Position numbers and translations under genes: made by a program. From Galeruca laticollis (taxonomy: Eukaryota; Arthropoda; Insecta; Coleoptera; Chrysomelidae), in assembly GCA_963921935.1 (NCBI GenBank), contig OY998180.1, forward strand, positions 48,367,731 through 48,431,730: a DNA stretch of 64,000 nucleotides, written 5' to 3'. Under the pieces are notes generated by a model. It was given only the letters and a program-made list of their open reading frames with translations. It made no database searches and was not told where the DNA came from. This document shows positions 1-12,090 of the stretch, one piece after another. Every line of letters starts with the position of its first letter. The first letter of the stretch is position 1.

Positions 1-1122
1 TGTGCCTTCAATTGGAAGATCCCTAGTTTTCAGGACAACAACCAAGATCGACACGGAGGCGCATATAGCCCCCCCGCCATGAACCTTCCGACCCATAGTA
101 AATAACCAAGAAGATGTAGGAATATCGCGTGATATGTTAACAGCAACAACAAAGAGATTTATGGGCAATTCACGCAAAATAAAGGGCTACTGAAACAGAG
201 TGGTAAACGCGGACATGCATGTTTCTGGCTCATTTGCCTCTTCAGCACGGTATAACCAAATAAGGATGTGAAATTTGGGAGCAAAGATGTTAATCGAAAC
301 ATGGTAAAACACAAAACAACGGATTTCAGCAGGGAAACCAAGCGCTCATTTGTGCCTTCAATTGGAAGATCCCTAGTTTTCAGGACAACAACCAAGATCG
401 ACACGGAGGCGCATATAGCCCCCCGCCATGAACCTTCCGACCCATAGTAAATAACCAAGAAGATGTAGGAATATCGCGTGATATGTTAACAGCAACAACA
501 AAGAGATTTATGGGCAATTCACGCAAAATAAAAAGGGCTACTGAAACAGAGTGGTAACCGCGGACATGCATGTTTCTGGCTCATTTGCCTCTTCAGCACG
601 GTATAACCAAATAAGGATGTGAAATTTGGGAGCAAAGATGTTAACCGAAACATGGGAAAATATAAAACAACGGATTTCTACAGGGAAACCAAACGCTCAT
701 TTGTGCCTTCAATTGGAAGGTCCCGAGTTTTCAGGACAACAACCAAGATCGACACGGAGGCGCAATTAGCCCCCCGCCATGAACCTTCCGACCCATAGTA
801 AATAACCAAGAAGATGTAGGAATATCGCGCGTGATATGTTAATAACAACAACAAAGCGATTTATGGGTCATTCACACAAATGAGCGTTTGGTTTCCCTGC
901 TGAAATCCGTTGTTTTGTGTTTTCCCATGTTTCGATTAACATCTTTGCTCCCAAATTTCACATCCTTATATTTGGTTATACCGTGCTGAAGAGGCAAATG
1001 AGCCAGAAACATGCATGTCCGCGGTTACCACTCTGTTTCAGTAGCCCTTTATTTTGCGTGAATTGCCCATAAATCTCATTGTTGTTATTAACATATTACG
1101 CGATATTCCTACATCTTCTTGG
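1..1122. repeat. Tandem and inverted 350-bp repeat units
   Basis: The same unit starts at about 1, 351 and 702, each time with TGTGCCTTCAATTGGAAG, so the period is about 350 bp. From about 881 the sequence runs as the reverse complement of the unit (TGAGCGTTTGGTTTCCCTGC onward) until a (TA)n tract at 1124. Three direct units followed by one inverted unit therefore form a partly palindromic block. A diverged relative of the same unit makes both arms of the palindrome at 3658-4262. ORFs here are not gene-like. The block is cut by the window edge, so its true left limit is unknown. It is probably a non-autonomous foldback element; the family is not recognised. Confidence 0.8.

Positions 1123-1123
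<1 letters not shown>

Positions 1124-1170
<47 letters not shown>
1124..1170. repeat. (TA)n microsatellite
   Basis: A pure TA tract joins the inverted 350-bp unit on its left to the palindrome 1171-2195 on its right. It is one of seven TA tracts in the window, most of which lie at junctions between inverted-repeat arms. Confidence 0.95.
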
Positions 1171-1174
<4 letters not shown>

Positions 1175-2194
1175 CATAAATTTTCGATTTTCTACTACAC
1201 CTGCTTTTATTCAAAATTTGAATAATCTCGACGTATTGGCCTGACCGGGAAAACAACTACATTCCTGGCTAATACCACGCAGAATATTGAATTACATCCC
1301 CTTCGAAAACCGTGACGTCGATCGGCCATTTTGCCGATACGGATATCTGTGGTGATTCGCAACTGATAGCGGATAGTACACTGACGCGTTTCGACCTTCT
1401 TGGGTCTGTTCAAGAGTGCCGTAATGCTCTCCAGTTCAGAGTCTCTAATCCAAACTGAAGATTACGTCCTCCCGACAACTCTTCTACTTGGCTCGTGTAG
1501 TTACACAAGCGAGAAGTAGTCAGCTGGCGCCATGTTCACTTTCAGTTGCGAATCAGCACCTCAGATAAATACGACCGATTAGTCGTATGAAATAAAATGA
1601 ATATTATTTCATAAAGTACGAGGTGTTTATATGAAACATAAATTTTCGATTTTCTACTACTACCTGGTATTAGCCAGGAATTTAGTTATTTTTCCCTTCG
1701 AAGAATGGTCAGGCCAATTCGTCGAAATTATTCAAATTTCGACTAAAAGCAGGTGCAGTAGAACCGAGGTGCAATAGAAAACCGAAATTCATTTTTCATA
1801 CAGACACACCTCGTATTTTATGAAATTTTAATTTATTTAATTTCATACGACTTATACGGTCAAATAATATCTGAAATGTGGTTCGCAATTGAAAGTGAAG
1901 ATGGCGCCAGCTCGCATGTGTGTAACCACACGAGCCATATAGAGGTTGTCGGAGGACGGAATCTTCAGTTCAGATTAGAGACTCTGAACAAGAAGGCATA
2001 TTACGGCACTCTTGAAGAGACCCAAGAAGGCCGAAACCGGTCAGTGTACTATATGCCCATCTCCTTTCGGTTGCGAATCACCACAGATATGTCTGTATCG
2101 ACAAAAGGGTCGATCGATGTCACGTTCTTCGAAGGGGATGTATTCAATATTCTGCGTGGTATTAGCCAGGAAAGTAGTTGTTGTTTTTTTAATT

Positions 2195-2195
<1 letters not shown>
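1171..2195. repeat. Palindromic element with hammerhead-like motif in both arms
   Basis: Sequence 1176-1640 is closely matched by the reverse complement of about 1770-2195, with a centre near 1700. Both arms carry the string CCCAAGAAGG followed by (T/C)CGAAAC (minus strand near 1390-1420, plus strand near 2010-2035), which resembles stem II and the GAAAC core of a hammerhead ribozyme. The segment ATACGAGGTGT-like near 1615 and 1810 may be an internal terminal motif. No coding capacity is recognised; the long ORFs over this region only read through the TA tract. It is likely a MITE or foldback element. Confidence 0.75.

Positions 2196-2268
<73 letters not shown>
2196..2268. repeat. (TA)n-(TG)n compound microsatellite
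   Basis: TA dinucleotides run to about 2248 and continue as TG to 2268. The same TA-to-TG transition occurs at 38999-39058, the outer end of the large right palindrome arm. Confidence 0.95.
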
Positions 2269-2334
2269 CTTTAAAAACACTTATTGTGTCATTAATCCTG
2301 GCCGTGTATATCCAATTTACAAATAAAATTCCTG

Positions 2335-3545
2335 GGATTCGGCCATTAATTATTTATTACTTTTTGGTGATGTCATATAAAAAACAGATATCTGCAGGTA
2401 GTCAACAAATACAATATACAAATTAATGAGACTCAAAAAGATAACAGAAAAAACAAACAAACTTACATGTAGAAAACCCAATGTTCAACATCTTAGGCTG
2501 TAGGAGTAAATGCAATAAAAATACATTTGATAACAAATTTTAAATCATTCAGCCAAAAACCATCGTACACTCCTTTCGCTTGAAAGAAAGTAGTATACTG
2601 TTTACCCGGTATCAATTAAAATACATTTAAGGTGGAAATAAAAACAACAAAGCCGTATACAATAACATTTTCTTAATGTTTTCGGATACCCCTTTTATGT
2701 ATGGAAGGGGTATGTAGTGACTACATTTATTAGTTTGTGAGCTGGTTATGTGCTGTTGGTTGTAAAATTTATGCACTCGTTTTTTAATGATAGGATCAAT
2801 GAAGGCTTTTGGATAGTTATTTTGATAGAGAACTTCTTTAACTTTATTAATATTTTTTTGGTCTATATTGATGGCTGGAAAGTTTTATAGCTCTATCTGC
2901 TAGGCCTGTAACAACACTACGTTTGTAAGTAATGGGAATATCAGAATTAAAATTTAAATATCGAACGGACCATATATCTTTCGTAAACCAACGAGTATTA
3001 ATTTTTCCGGAAGTATCGTAGGAAATTGTAATATCAAGAAAATGTATGCAAATGTGAACTGAATTCTAGGGTGAAATGTATTAAAAGCATTTAGAGTATT
3101 CTAATTTATCTTTGGGAATACAAAGAATACAGTCATCTACATATCGTTTGTAAAAATGTGGAGTGATACATTTCATCCTAGAATTCAGTTCACCTTAAAT
3201 GTATTTTAATTGATACCGGGTAAACAGTATACTACTTTCTTTCAAGCGAAAGGAGTGTATGATGATTTTTATTGCATTTACTCCTAAAGCCTGAGATGTT
3301 GAACGTTGGGTTTTCTACATGTAAGTTTGTTTGTTTTTTCTGTTATCTTTTTGAGTCTCATTAATTTGTATATTGTATTTGTTGACTACCTGCAGATATC
3401 TCTTTTAGGTTTTTATCTAACTTTTTACCTACTTGAAAATGGCGTTATGCCGAAACGTGCGTAGTAGTGGTGAAGTATTTTTTATGTTTTTTATATGACA
3501 TCACCAAAAAGTAATAAATAATTAATGGCTGAATCCCAGGAATTT
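2335..3545. mobile_element. Palindromic Penelope-like remnant
   Basis: The sequence 2335-2640 is the inverse of about 3180-3545, with the RT fragment between them. The right copy contains about 85 bp missing from the left copy (near 3404-3490). That extra piece includes ATGGCGTTATGCCGAAACGT, a short GGC/GCC stem followed by GAAAC, resembling the hammerhead motif known in the long terminal repeats of Penelope-like elements. The arrangement suggests two Penelope-like copies in opposite orientation, or one copy with inverted terminal repeats, a common outcome for this class. Confidence 0.6.
2690..3165 (-). pseudogene. Penelope-like element reverse transcriptase fragment
   Basis: Read on the minus strand, the region encodes a YVDD box (codons at 3143-3132, in the context FYKRYVDDCILC), the catalytic core of a reverse transcriptase. 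It continues into sequence typical of the Penelope RT thumb: a segment like FLDITIS at about 3040-3020, then YKRSVVTGLADRAIKLSS around 2925-2870, and a HKFYNQQH region near 2750. A frameshift lies just after the YVDD segment, and the 5' two thirds of RT and any GIY-YIG endonuclease are absent. This is a dead fragment of a Penelope-like retroelement, set between inverted copies of one flank (2335-2640 and 3180-3545). The family is assigned from RT motifs, not from a search. Confidence 0.72.
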
Positions 3546-3589
3546 TATTTGTAAAAATTATATATATATCCCAAGAAATCGCTGAATGG

Positions 3590-3590
<1 letters not shown>

Positions 3591-3659
<69 letters not shown>

Positions 3660-4261
3660 CAAGATGTACGAATAGTGCGTGACATATGAACAATAGGCAA
3701 CAAATAGATTAGTGTGTATTGCACGCAAATAGAAGAAGGGGCTACTGAAAAGAGTGGTAACCGCAGACATGCATGTTTCTGGCTCATTAGCCGTCATCGG
3801 TACGGTACAACCAAGAAAAGATGTGAAACATGGGAGCAAAGGTGTTGAATGAAACATGAGAAAATATAATAGAATTCAGCAGGAGTCAATCACAACATTT
3901 GTCTCAGTAATATTAGAAGATCTGGGTCGGAAGTTTCAGACGGGAGTGTTATATGCACCTCCGTGTCTATGTTGGTTGTTGTCTCGAATATTCGAGATCT
4001 TCTAATATTACTGACACGAATGTTGTGTTTGACTATCCTGCTGAATTCTATTATATTTTCTCATGTTTCATTCAACACCTTTGCTCCCATGTTTCACATC
4101 TTGTCTTGGTTGTACCGTACCGATGACGGCTAATGAGCCAGAAACATGCATGTCTGCGGTTACCACCCTTTTCAGTAGCCCCTTCTTCTATTTGCGTGCA
4201 ATACACACTAATCTATTTGTTGCCTATTGTTCATATGTCACGCACTATTCGTACATCTTGT

Positions 4262-4336
<75 letters not shown>
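3591..4336. repeat. Perfect-looking palindrome flanked by (TA)n tracts
   Basis: A TA tract (3591-3658), left arm (3659-3921), spacer (3922-3987), right arm (3988-4260) and second TA tract (4261-4336) form a symmetric unit. The arms are nearly identical in opposite orientation and are diverged relatives of the 350-bp repeat at 1-1122, sharing for example ATGCATGTTTCTGGCTCAT. ORFs called in the arms translate the TA tract as alternating Tyr-Ile and are not genes. Likely a foldback or MITE-type element that uses TA-rich sites. Confidence 0.85.
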
Positions 4337-4339
<3 letters not shown>

Positions 4340-6310
4340 TCACGGCGTGAAGTGGCATCCGCCCATGTTAAAATCGCGGTAGCTGTGGCGTCCGCGGCAC
4401 TATGGCATCCGATATACGGACGTCACAGTGCATCGAGCTCAAACATATCGCAAATGGTTCAGTGAATGCTTGGGAATCTATTGCTGATGAAATCAGCAGG
4501 ACGTCACTTTGGTCGTTTTTTGTATAAACCTATACACCAAGGTTCACAAGTTCTCCGTACGCGGCGTTATAGTAGCGCACTTATATATTTATTATACATA
4601 TGACGTACACTGTGACATCCTTCAGTATACATATCGAAGAACGGTATCGTTTGGCATCCGTATATGTATTTTTCTTGCACAGTGGCATCCTGGCAGTGTT
4701 GCCGACTTCACTTCTGTTTATCGAAAGCTTTTAATATTGAAAGTAATGTTTTTCTCTCATTTTTGTAGTTTTAATTTTCTGATACCATTGTTGACAGTGC
4801 CCAGGATGTTAGTTATTAAATGAAAAATTATATTTCCATTCTACAATTCACTCAAATCAAAATAAACCACTAGCGATATGAAGTAAAACTACTACCCAAT
4901 GTGAATGTTAATTTTCGAATGGGTATATTTTTCTACTTCACTATACCTGAAGTCAACTTTTTTCTGTAAAACATAAAGCAATCAGATTACTAAGTGGGTT
5001 GTTGTGGCTGACCTAAAATATTGAATTTATACAAATTTCGGAGACTGTCTCTCAGGCACATATATCAATTATTACTAGAAAAAATGTCTTGAATAAAAGT
5101 TGTAGAGAGTAATGAAAGCTATGTACACAATATAGTCCATTTTCCCAACGCCATAGCGGTTTGATGTTGGGAAAAACTCTAGTCTGTTCATTACTACACC
5201 GCCGGTTCCAAACAGTGCAGTGCAAAAATGAAAACTATGTTCTAATATACAGGGTGTCCGATAAATGCAAACTTGAACATGTGCAAATGTTTCTACTGTT
5301 GTGATGTCTGTATACAGGGTGTCCCAGAACAACATATAATTAGTCATACAGTGTGAACTAGAGCTCAAAATAGGACGATTGATATCAACTTACCTTTATA
5401 CTAAGAAGCACCATGGAGCCGTGTGAGTCTGTTTAATGACTTTTTCATTCTCTTGAATAATTCAAAACCCATGAAAGATTAGGCTCTGAATTTTCAAGAA
5501 AAACTTTGAAAATGAGTTTCAAAAAGAAAAGTGTGAACATGAAAATTTTCAACAAAGTCTTGAATTCACAAGAATTGCTAGACTTAGGTGTAACGCTAAT
5601 ATAGATCATATTAAAAGAATGAGGGATCTGAAGAGGTAATTAATGATTTATTTTATGATCTGAAGAGGTAATTAACGAAGTTGATGTCCACTTTCAGTAT
5701 AACCTGATGGATCACCATCTTGAAAATAGTTCGCTGAGTAGTCAGGAATCCATCATGACTCTGTACAATTTTTCAGATCAGTATCATCATTATAGCTCTT
5801 CTCTATTATGCGTTTTAGATAGAACATTAGACAGAATAGACAAAAAAAAATATTTAATGAAACATAAAAATCTTCATACAAAAAATAAATAAACATATTT
5901 TCTCTTTATATATAGTTTGTTCACGGAATTGATAGCCAGCCCGCTATTTTCTTATTAAATGAGCGGTCGATTTGAAATTTGGGTGATCTGTTTGGGTACA
6001 TGGGATAAACATTACAGGTATTTAAACAGCCCTCTGTTTCTGGTTCAAGCAGAAGCTTAACGAAGTTCGTTAGTACAAAAGGCACTCCATAAATCCATGT
6101 ATCAAGTTTTCAAGTATCTAAATATTGAGGAATATTTAGGGTATTTCATTTGAAAAAAAACGAACTTCATTGAATTTACCTTTGAACCGTAAATCATAGT
6201 CAGATGTTTGAATACCTGAAATCTCTATCCCAACTACTCATACAGTTCACCCAAATTTCAAATCGATAGCTCAATCAATAACAAAATGACTGGCTAGCTA
6301 ATAATTTCGC
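4337..6310. repeat. Outer left arm of the 34.7-kb inverted repeat
   Basis: Starting right after the TA tract at CATTCACGGCGTGAAG, this segment matches the reverse complement of 36370-38997 along most of its length with moderate divergence (roughly one difference in ten by eye in the best part). The first 380 bp hold many spaced copies of a GTGGCATCCG-like motif. Two TATACAGGGTGT motifs occur at about 5250 and 5313. A local hairpin is formed by about 5925-6090 against 6130-6310. The right arm has roughly 600 bp (36530-37140) lacking here. No coding sequence is recognised. Confidence 0.85.
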
Positions 6311-6387
6311 GGAAACCCGGTAAAGAAGAATACTGTAAAACTTATAAAAATGCGATATTTCGAATGAATCTGCGCCGGAATAATAAT

Positions 6388-7467
6388 TCACTTCTTACCG
6401 TTGTACTTATTACAAACATAGATCTTAATGACAGGCCAAGTTTTGTTTTCGAATATCCTGGGATATCTATCAATCAGTGTCATCACTTCGGCTTTTTTAG
6501 GTGGAATCTTGTTTTTTATATTTCTTTTGAAAAAATCTTCTGTTATTTGTTTTTGTTGAGTGGTCCATGGAACCAAAGTTCTTTTTGATCCCTTTTTTAT
6601 CTTATATGGAACAGAATTTTCCCCTGCGGTGCTTGTTGATGGTATGTCAGTGAAATCTTTCACTGAGATTTCTTCCTCCTGATTTAATTCTTCATTTTCA
6701 TTATCGCTATCAGCATATTCTAGCTCCTCATTCTCACCTTCCTCCACTAGATAGTCGTCTACCTCTATCTCATCCAAACTTCTCCCTTTGAATCTTTCCA
6801 GTCCAGTTTGCTTAGACAGCTTCAACAATTTACTCACTTTGGCAGTTTGGTATACATCGTCTGGTAGACGATACCATTCGGCGTGAGTTTTATCGGTATG
6901 TCCCATAAATCCCGCTAACTGTTCCAAGTCATTCTTATCCATCCTGAATATTTGAGCCATAGTTCCCAAATGTTTGCGTAATTTGGTGGACGTTAGAAGG
7001 GAAGCCTTATTCTGATCACCCAGTGCAAGTTTTGAATGTTTGCGCATAACTATATACCCAGTAATCGTCGTGTCAGTTTCTGGTAAACCAAAAAGGTATA
7101 TGTTATTGTGAAGTCCAAAATTGTCTCGATGAGTTATGAGGAAGTCAAGTGCTGTGTTCTTGTCGATAAGTACAGGTACTCTTCTCCCTCGCTTGCGTCT
7201 TATAACGACTCTTTTCAACCGCGAAAATAAGATTTTTTCGGTTTCAGATAGCACTTTCTCAAATTCACTCGATGGAATAGAATCATCGTTTTTTTGATAT
7301 ACTGCCAGCGTCATTCGTTGCAGTTCGCCAACTCGTCTTTTGTTGAAAACCATAATACTGCAAAATAGTCCGTCCACAAGCTGGCGATAGGCTTTGGCAT
7401 TATTCGGATTGTCTAATAGTTGGGCTTTTGATCTTGATATCAAGTTCTTCAGATATTCTTCAAATTT
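6388..7467 (-). CDS. Exon 3: tyrosine recombinase catalytic domain
   Basis: The exon begins with KFEEYLKNL after TTGATTTTCAG (7478-7468) and ends at a stop at 6388. It holds the whole C-terminal catalytic domain: the first Arg in NKRRVGELQRM, a basic segment RRKRGRRVPVL where the beta-hairpin Lys is expected, LRKHLGT, FMGHTDKTH and the candidate nucleophile Tyr in EWYRLPDD. An acidic linker (EEGENEELEYADSDNENEE) and a basic tail follow. Tyrosine recombinases cut and join DNA through a phosphotyrosine link; in Cryptons this moves a circular intermediate. Length beyond the Tyr (about 160 residues) is longer than in typical phage enzymes. Confidence 0.72.
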   Translation of the reverse strand, partial: KFEEYLKNLISRSKAQLLDNPNNAKAYRQLVDGLFCSIMVFNKRRVGELQRMTLAVYQKNDDSIPSSEFEKVLSETEKILFSRLKRVVIRRKRGRRVPVLIDKNTALDFLITHRDNFGLHNNIYLFGLPETDTTITGYIVMRKHSKLALGDQNKASLLTSTKLRKHLGTMAQIFRMDKNDLEQLAGFMGHTDKTHAEWYRLPDDVYQTAKVSKLLKLSKQTGLERFKGRSLDEIEVDDYLVEEGENEELEYADSDNENEELNQEEEISVKDFTDIPSTSTAGENSVPYKIKKGSKRTLVPWTTQQKQITEDFFKRNIKNKIPPKKAEVMTLIDRYPRIFENKTWPVIKIYVCNKYNGKK

Positions 7468-7760
7468 CTGAAAATCAAATTGATATCAGTATAGTTAATC
7501 ATATAAACATTTTTATTCCATGATTTCCATGTCACGAGATAGAAATAGAGAGATAGAGAGAAATAGAAGCATGAAGAGTGACGGATAGAGAGAGGAGATG
7601 ATTTCTTTATATTACTGAAAATCAAATTATGTTATTCGTTCAGTTCTACCTGAGACAAAGGATACTGAATCTCATTCGAATTATATTTCATGATTGGAAC
7701 AAATTCTAGCTATTTTATTTATGGAAATATATTCAATATTGATTATCGTCCCATATTTAC

Positions 7761-9097
7761 CTTGATATCTGCAACAGCGGGAATTAAAGATGGCTTGTTG
7801 AACCTATTTATTGTTAAATTTTGGCCAGCCTCACTCGAGATTTCCTGTGCCCAGTCCGTTTCTATAAGTGTAGTCAGAGTTTTGAGCCCATCTACGGTAT
7901 CTTGTTTACAACAGTCCACTTTTTGCATTTCCAAGGAAACTGCAGCATTCACTGCATTTTTTATAAGGGTACCCATCTGAAGTGCCAACGTTGGTGATTT
8001 GAATGTCCTATTGACTTGGTCGTATTCCGCAATAGATTTGGTTGCCCTTACTAGTACTTGGAATTTACTTGGAACCAAAATATCGATCAACTGCAGTTTT
8101 TCATTGGATCATATTTTTCTAGCACTGATCAGAAGTCGAGACAAACGCCTCATACATCTTTTTGCCACAGCTAATAAATGTTTTTCTTTGTGGCTTTTGA
8201 TGTAACGTCTAGCAACTTCACAAATAATACGATCTTTTTTTGCTGTGAAGGAAACATTATCCGCTGCGAGCATTTTTATAAGGCCACTAACTCTCAATGG
8301 ATCATTGGGTCCAAATTGACCCACCATCATTGATTGTCCTTCGATTTGAGCATTAAATCTTTTGGAAGGATCAGTGTTGAAAAAACACTTTTTCACATGT
8401 CTTCTCAGGCTTTTCCGCGTGTAATATCCACGGCAAAATGTGCAGATGATATAGTCTGTGGAATTTTCTCTTACATTTCGTACCGGAACTACTTTAAATG
8501 ATGTGAAGTCACCCTCTCGACGTAATTTATCTATCAATTTTTTTCTCTTTTTTGAATTTTTCTCTAGCGAAAAAATTTCTTGGACTTGAAATTCGTCAGA
8601 GTGATTTCTTTCCAAATGACGTGCGAAATTACTAATTTGTATACTACAGAATACACAGTAGTTCTTTCTTCTGATACGGCCAGGTTTTGGACTAGTGATT
8701 TTCGATGTCGATGATTGTGGAGGAACCGCCTCTTCTATATTGTTCAAGGAACTATGATGTAAATCCATGCTGTTATCGAAACCTTCAGAGTACATTTCTA
8801 TTGAAGAATTATATGGGAGAAATTCCAGATTTTTTTCTATATCATTGCCAAGAAGTATATTGAAAGATTGATCGGACATTAGTTTCGAAATATCATTATT
8901 ATTTCCATGATTTATTTCATATTCGGTAAAATTTTCACATGCTAAGTTAGTTGGTTGTAGAGGCAAATTATCTTCAGATTTCAATAACGGTTTATCAATC
9001 GATTTCTCTAGCGAGAATGAATGATCAGTACTTCCAGTTTCATCTGTCATTGGAAAATAGTCGGATCCCGAAGTAACCTGCAGCGAAGATAGCGAGT
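7761..9097 (-). CDS. Exon 2 of the Crypton-type gene (zinc-finger region)
   Basis: The exon starts after an acceptor ATTTTGTATTTCAG (about 9111-9098) and ends at AAG followed by GTAAAT (7761/7760). It encodes an acidic N-terminal stretch, two zinc-finger-like segments (YCVFC...H..RNH and YIICTFC...H..KC), then a helical region with LVPSKFQVLVRATKS and the conserved-looking NKPSLIPAVADIK at its end. The TGA at 8111-8109 splits it into two open segments that remain in the same frame, so it is a point nonsense change and not a frameshift. Confidence 0.65.
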
Positions 9098-9539
9098 CTG
9101 AAATACAAAATGAATACTAGAGATAATTCACAGTAATTTTCACATGATTATTTCAATAAATGAAATTTAGAATCGTCTCGCTCACTACGTCTTGATGAAA
9201 CTTCGTGATAATTGACTTCACATGGATAAAGCTACAAGAGATTATCCCTATATTCCTTGACTGATATACAGGGTGTACCAACGATGCGTGGGTGGACAAT
9301 AGCTGCCTGCTTCCATATACGAGAGTGTGCATTGAGTGTAAAAAAGATTAAAGTTCCTATTTTACTCAGAAGATATAAAAGCGAAACTGTTTGAGGGAAC
9401 AAATGGCCGACTCACCCGATCAAAGTATTCTTTCTTCTTCTTGGGCCTAGATTTCCGCCGTTTCTTGTGGCGGTGGAAAGTTCATAGACAATAACGAATC
9501 GAGCGTAGATTGTCAAGAAAAATAAACGGTATTAAAGAT

Positions 9540-9950
9540 CAAAGCTAACTCTTCCCCATCTGTGGGACGCCCTGAATAAAATGCTATCATAAATTGTCAC
9601 TTGTATACACTTCGGAGGCTGAATCGTGCTAACAAACCGAAATTTATAGGACTCGTTGTACATGCTCTGAAAATCAATAAGATTCATCTGTGACACACAC
9701 TGAAAAATATCCATTTATAATATTGGTCACTTGTATGCACTCCGCAGGCTGTATCGTACAATCTTAAATTTCTCGAAAAATAACAAAAATATCGTACTTC
9801 AAGTACCATAGCACCCGTTGTTCTGGATATGGTGAGTTCATCTGTGAGATGTTCGGAATTATATTCGATCATAAAATTGGCGATTTGTTGCACTACGGAG
9901 GCTGTATCGTGTTAACAAGATTACGTTACGAAAAGTGGCCGACGACAACG
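9540..9950 (+). repeat. Satellite-like repeat, about 170-bp unit
   Basis: Two and a half units carry the anchors CATCTGTG(G/A), CTATCATAAA, CACTC(C)G(C/G)AGGCTG and ATCGTGCTAACAAA. The same unit forms a longer array at 14040-14760 and occurs inverted at 12195-12335. Confidence 0.75.
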
Positions 9951-11019
9951 ACGACATACACACGGGATTTTTTTTCAAAAACCTTAGAACAGTTCTTTGT
10001 GAAAAACCTGAAAATAATTCAAAAAACATCCAAAATTCCAACTTTTTTTGTGGTAAATCAATACTTTTCTCGCATATTATATAGGTACGTTGGAAAATTA
10101 ATATGAACTCACAATATATCGTTTTAGAATGGCAGTAAAGTTTTCTGCCTCTCAGTTCGCAACATAACTGAAAAAAGTGCTTATCTCAAGCTATGCGCAT
10201 ATACCTCGCATGCGCCGTGTTAGTGGTTAACATTTGCATCACAAACACGTTGATATGCGATAAATATAAATTTTGAACTATCAACAATTCATCCCAAATT
10301 GAAAAATACCCAAAAAACTTAGTTTCCAAACCAAGACAAAGTGAATGAAAACCATACTTAAATAAAAGTAGTAGTAGTATTTAATGAAAGCTATGTATCG
10401 TTCGAAAAAGCTTTGGAAGGTTACACATTTATTGGAAAACTAGTATGTTGGAAGTTATTTTCGAAACATAGCTTTCTTTCATTGATTACTACAACTTTTA
10501 TTTAAGTATGGTTTTCATTTACTTTGCATTGGTTTGGAAACTAAGTTTTTTTGGGTATTTTTAAATTTAGGATGAATTGTTGATAGTACAAAATTCATAT
10601 TTATCGCATATCAAACTGTTTGAGATGCAAATGTTAAACACTACCACGGCGCATACGAGATATACGCGTAGCTTGAGATAATCACTTTTTTGAGTGATGT
10701 CGCGAATGATGTTTTCGAACTTCGAGAAGGCCTTTTTAAAAACGAATTACACAAAATGAGACGTTTATTAAGTAAATTTAACAATACAATCTTACGTTCA
10801 TTTTAGTACAACGGTATTTATATGTTTTATAATATGCTTATTGGACAAAATACATTACTGCATAATATACAATATCCATTGACGTAACTCGCGAACTGAG
10901 AGGCAGAAAATTTTACTGTCATTATAAAACGATATATTGTTAATTCAATGAAATTAACTGTTTCGACCCTTACTTCGTGGAATCTGCTCATATTTGTGTT
11001 TTAAATGAAACTCGCGGTT

Positions 11020-12090
11020 TCTAGTTAATTCCACAATATAATGAAAGTTATTGAAAATTTTAAAAAATTGACAATTGTTTCGATAAATCAATATCATCGT
11101 CAGAATGACAGAAGTTACATTTTATTTAATGCCTTCCTGATGTTTAGTAGTTATTTCTGGCTAGACCAAGAAGTGACCTAACTTGTGATTGACTTATTAT
11201 ATGTTTATAGAAAAAAGAAGAAGATGTGATATTATAAATATTGAAGCTTAGATATTATTAGCCCTCTAGTGATATCCTGGATATCATTTTTCCAATTAAG
11301 ATCAGTATAACTGTGCAATGATATAGAAAACCAGGAAAACTATATCTGCTGATCTTTACAATTATCACTTAAGACAGTTTATTAGTGGAGAACTCCCTAG
11401 ATTTAACTGTTCATTGACAACTTCATATTGTGGGTTTCTTAAACGTCTTCTAATTTCTAATTCTTCAAGGAAATCCAGTTCTTGTTTCTTTTCACAAATA
11501 TGCAGCACTTCTAGTTCTGTGTTAGGTGTCAATGAATGATTAGTGTCATTGACACCTAACTCAGAACTAGAAGTGCTGCATATTTGTGAAAAGAAACAAG
11601 AACTGGATTTCCTTGAAGAATTAGAAGACATTTAAGAAACCCACAATATGAAGTTGTCGATGAACAGTTAAATCTAGGGAGTTCTCCACTAATAAACTGT
11701 CTTCTCAAGTGATAATTGTAAAGATCAGCAAATATAGTTTTCCTGGTTTCCTATATCATTGCACAGTTATACTGATCTTAATTGGAAAAATGATATCCAG
11801 GATATCACCATAGGGCTAATAATATCTAAGCTTCAATATTTATAATATCACATCTTCTTCTTTTTTCTATTAACATATATTAAGTCAATCACAAGTTAGA
11901 TCACTTCTTGGTCTAGCCAAAAATAACTACTTAAGATCAGGTAGGCATCAAACGAAAAGTAACTTCTGTCATTCTGACGATGATATTGATTTATCGAAAC
12001 AATTGTCAATTTTTTAGAATTTTAAATAGCTTTTATTATACTGTGGAATTAACTAGAAACCGTGAGTTTCATTTAAAACACAAATTGTTA
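11020..12090. repeat. Near-perfect 1-kb palindrome
   Basis: Arms 11020-11533 and 11543-12085 are reverse complements with few mismatches, meeting at GACACTAATCATTCATTGACA-like loop sequence near 11535. The arms hold GTGTTTTAAATGAAACTC at the outside and TCAGAATGACAGAAGTTAC inside. The ORF 11365-11631 crosses the centre and is not gene-like. The outer motif is shared with the hairpins at 16667-16861 and 56724-56845. Confidence 0.8.

Noticed and set aside
3445..3857. Three overlapping minus ORFs of 80-99 codons
   Set aside because: They translate the TA tract as Tyr-Ile repeats and the palindrome arm; the same peptides appear from the opposite arm.
6364..6588. Plus-strand 74-codon ORF
   Set aside because: Antisense to the C-terminus of the recombinase exon 3.
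7690..8205. Plus-strand ORFs of 96 and 68 codons
   Set aside because: Antisense shadows of Crypton-type exon 2.
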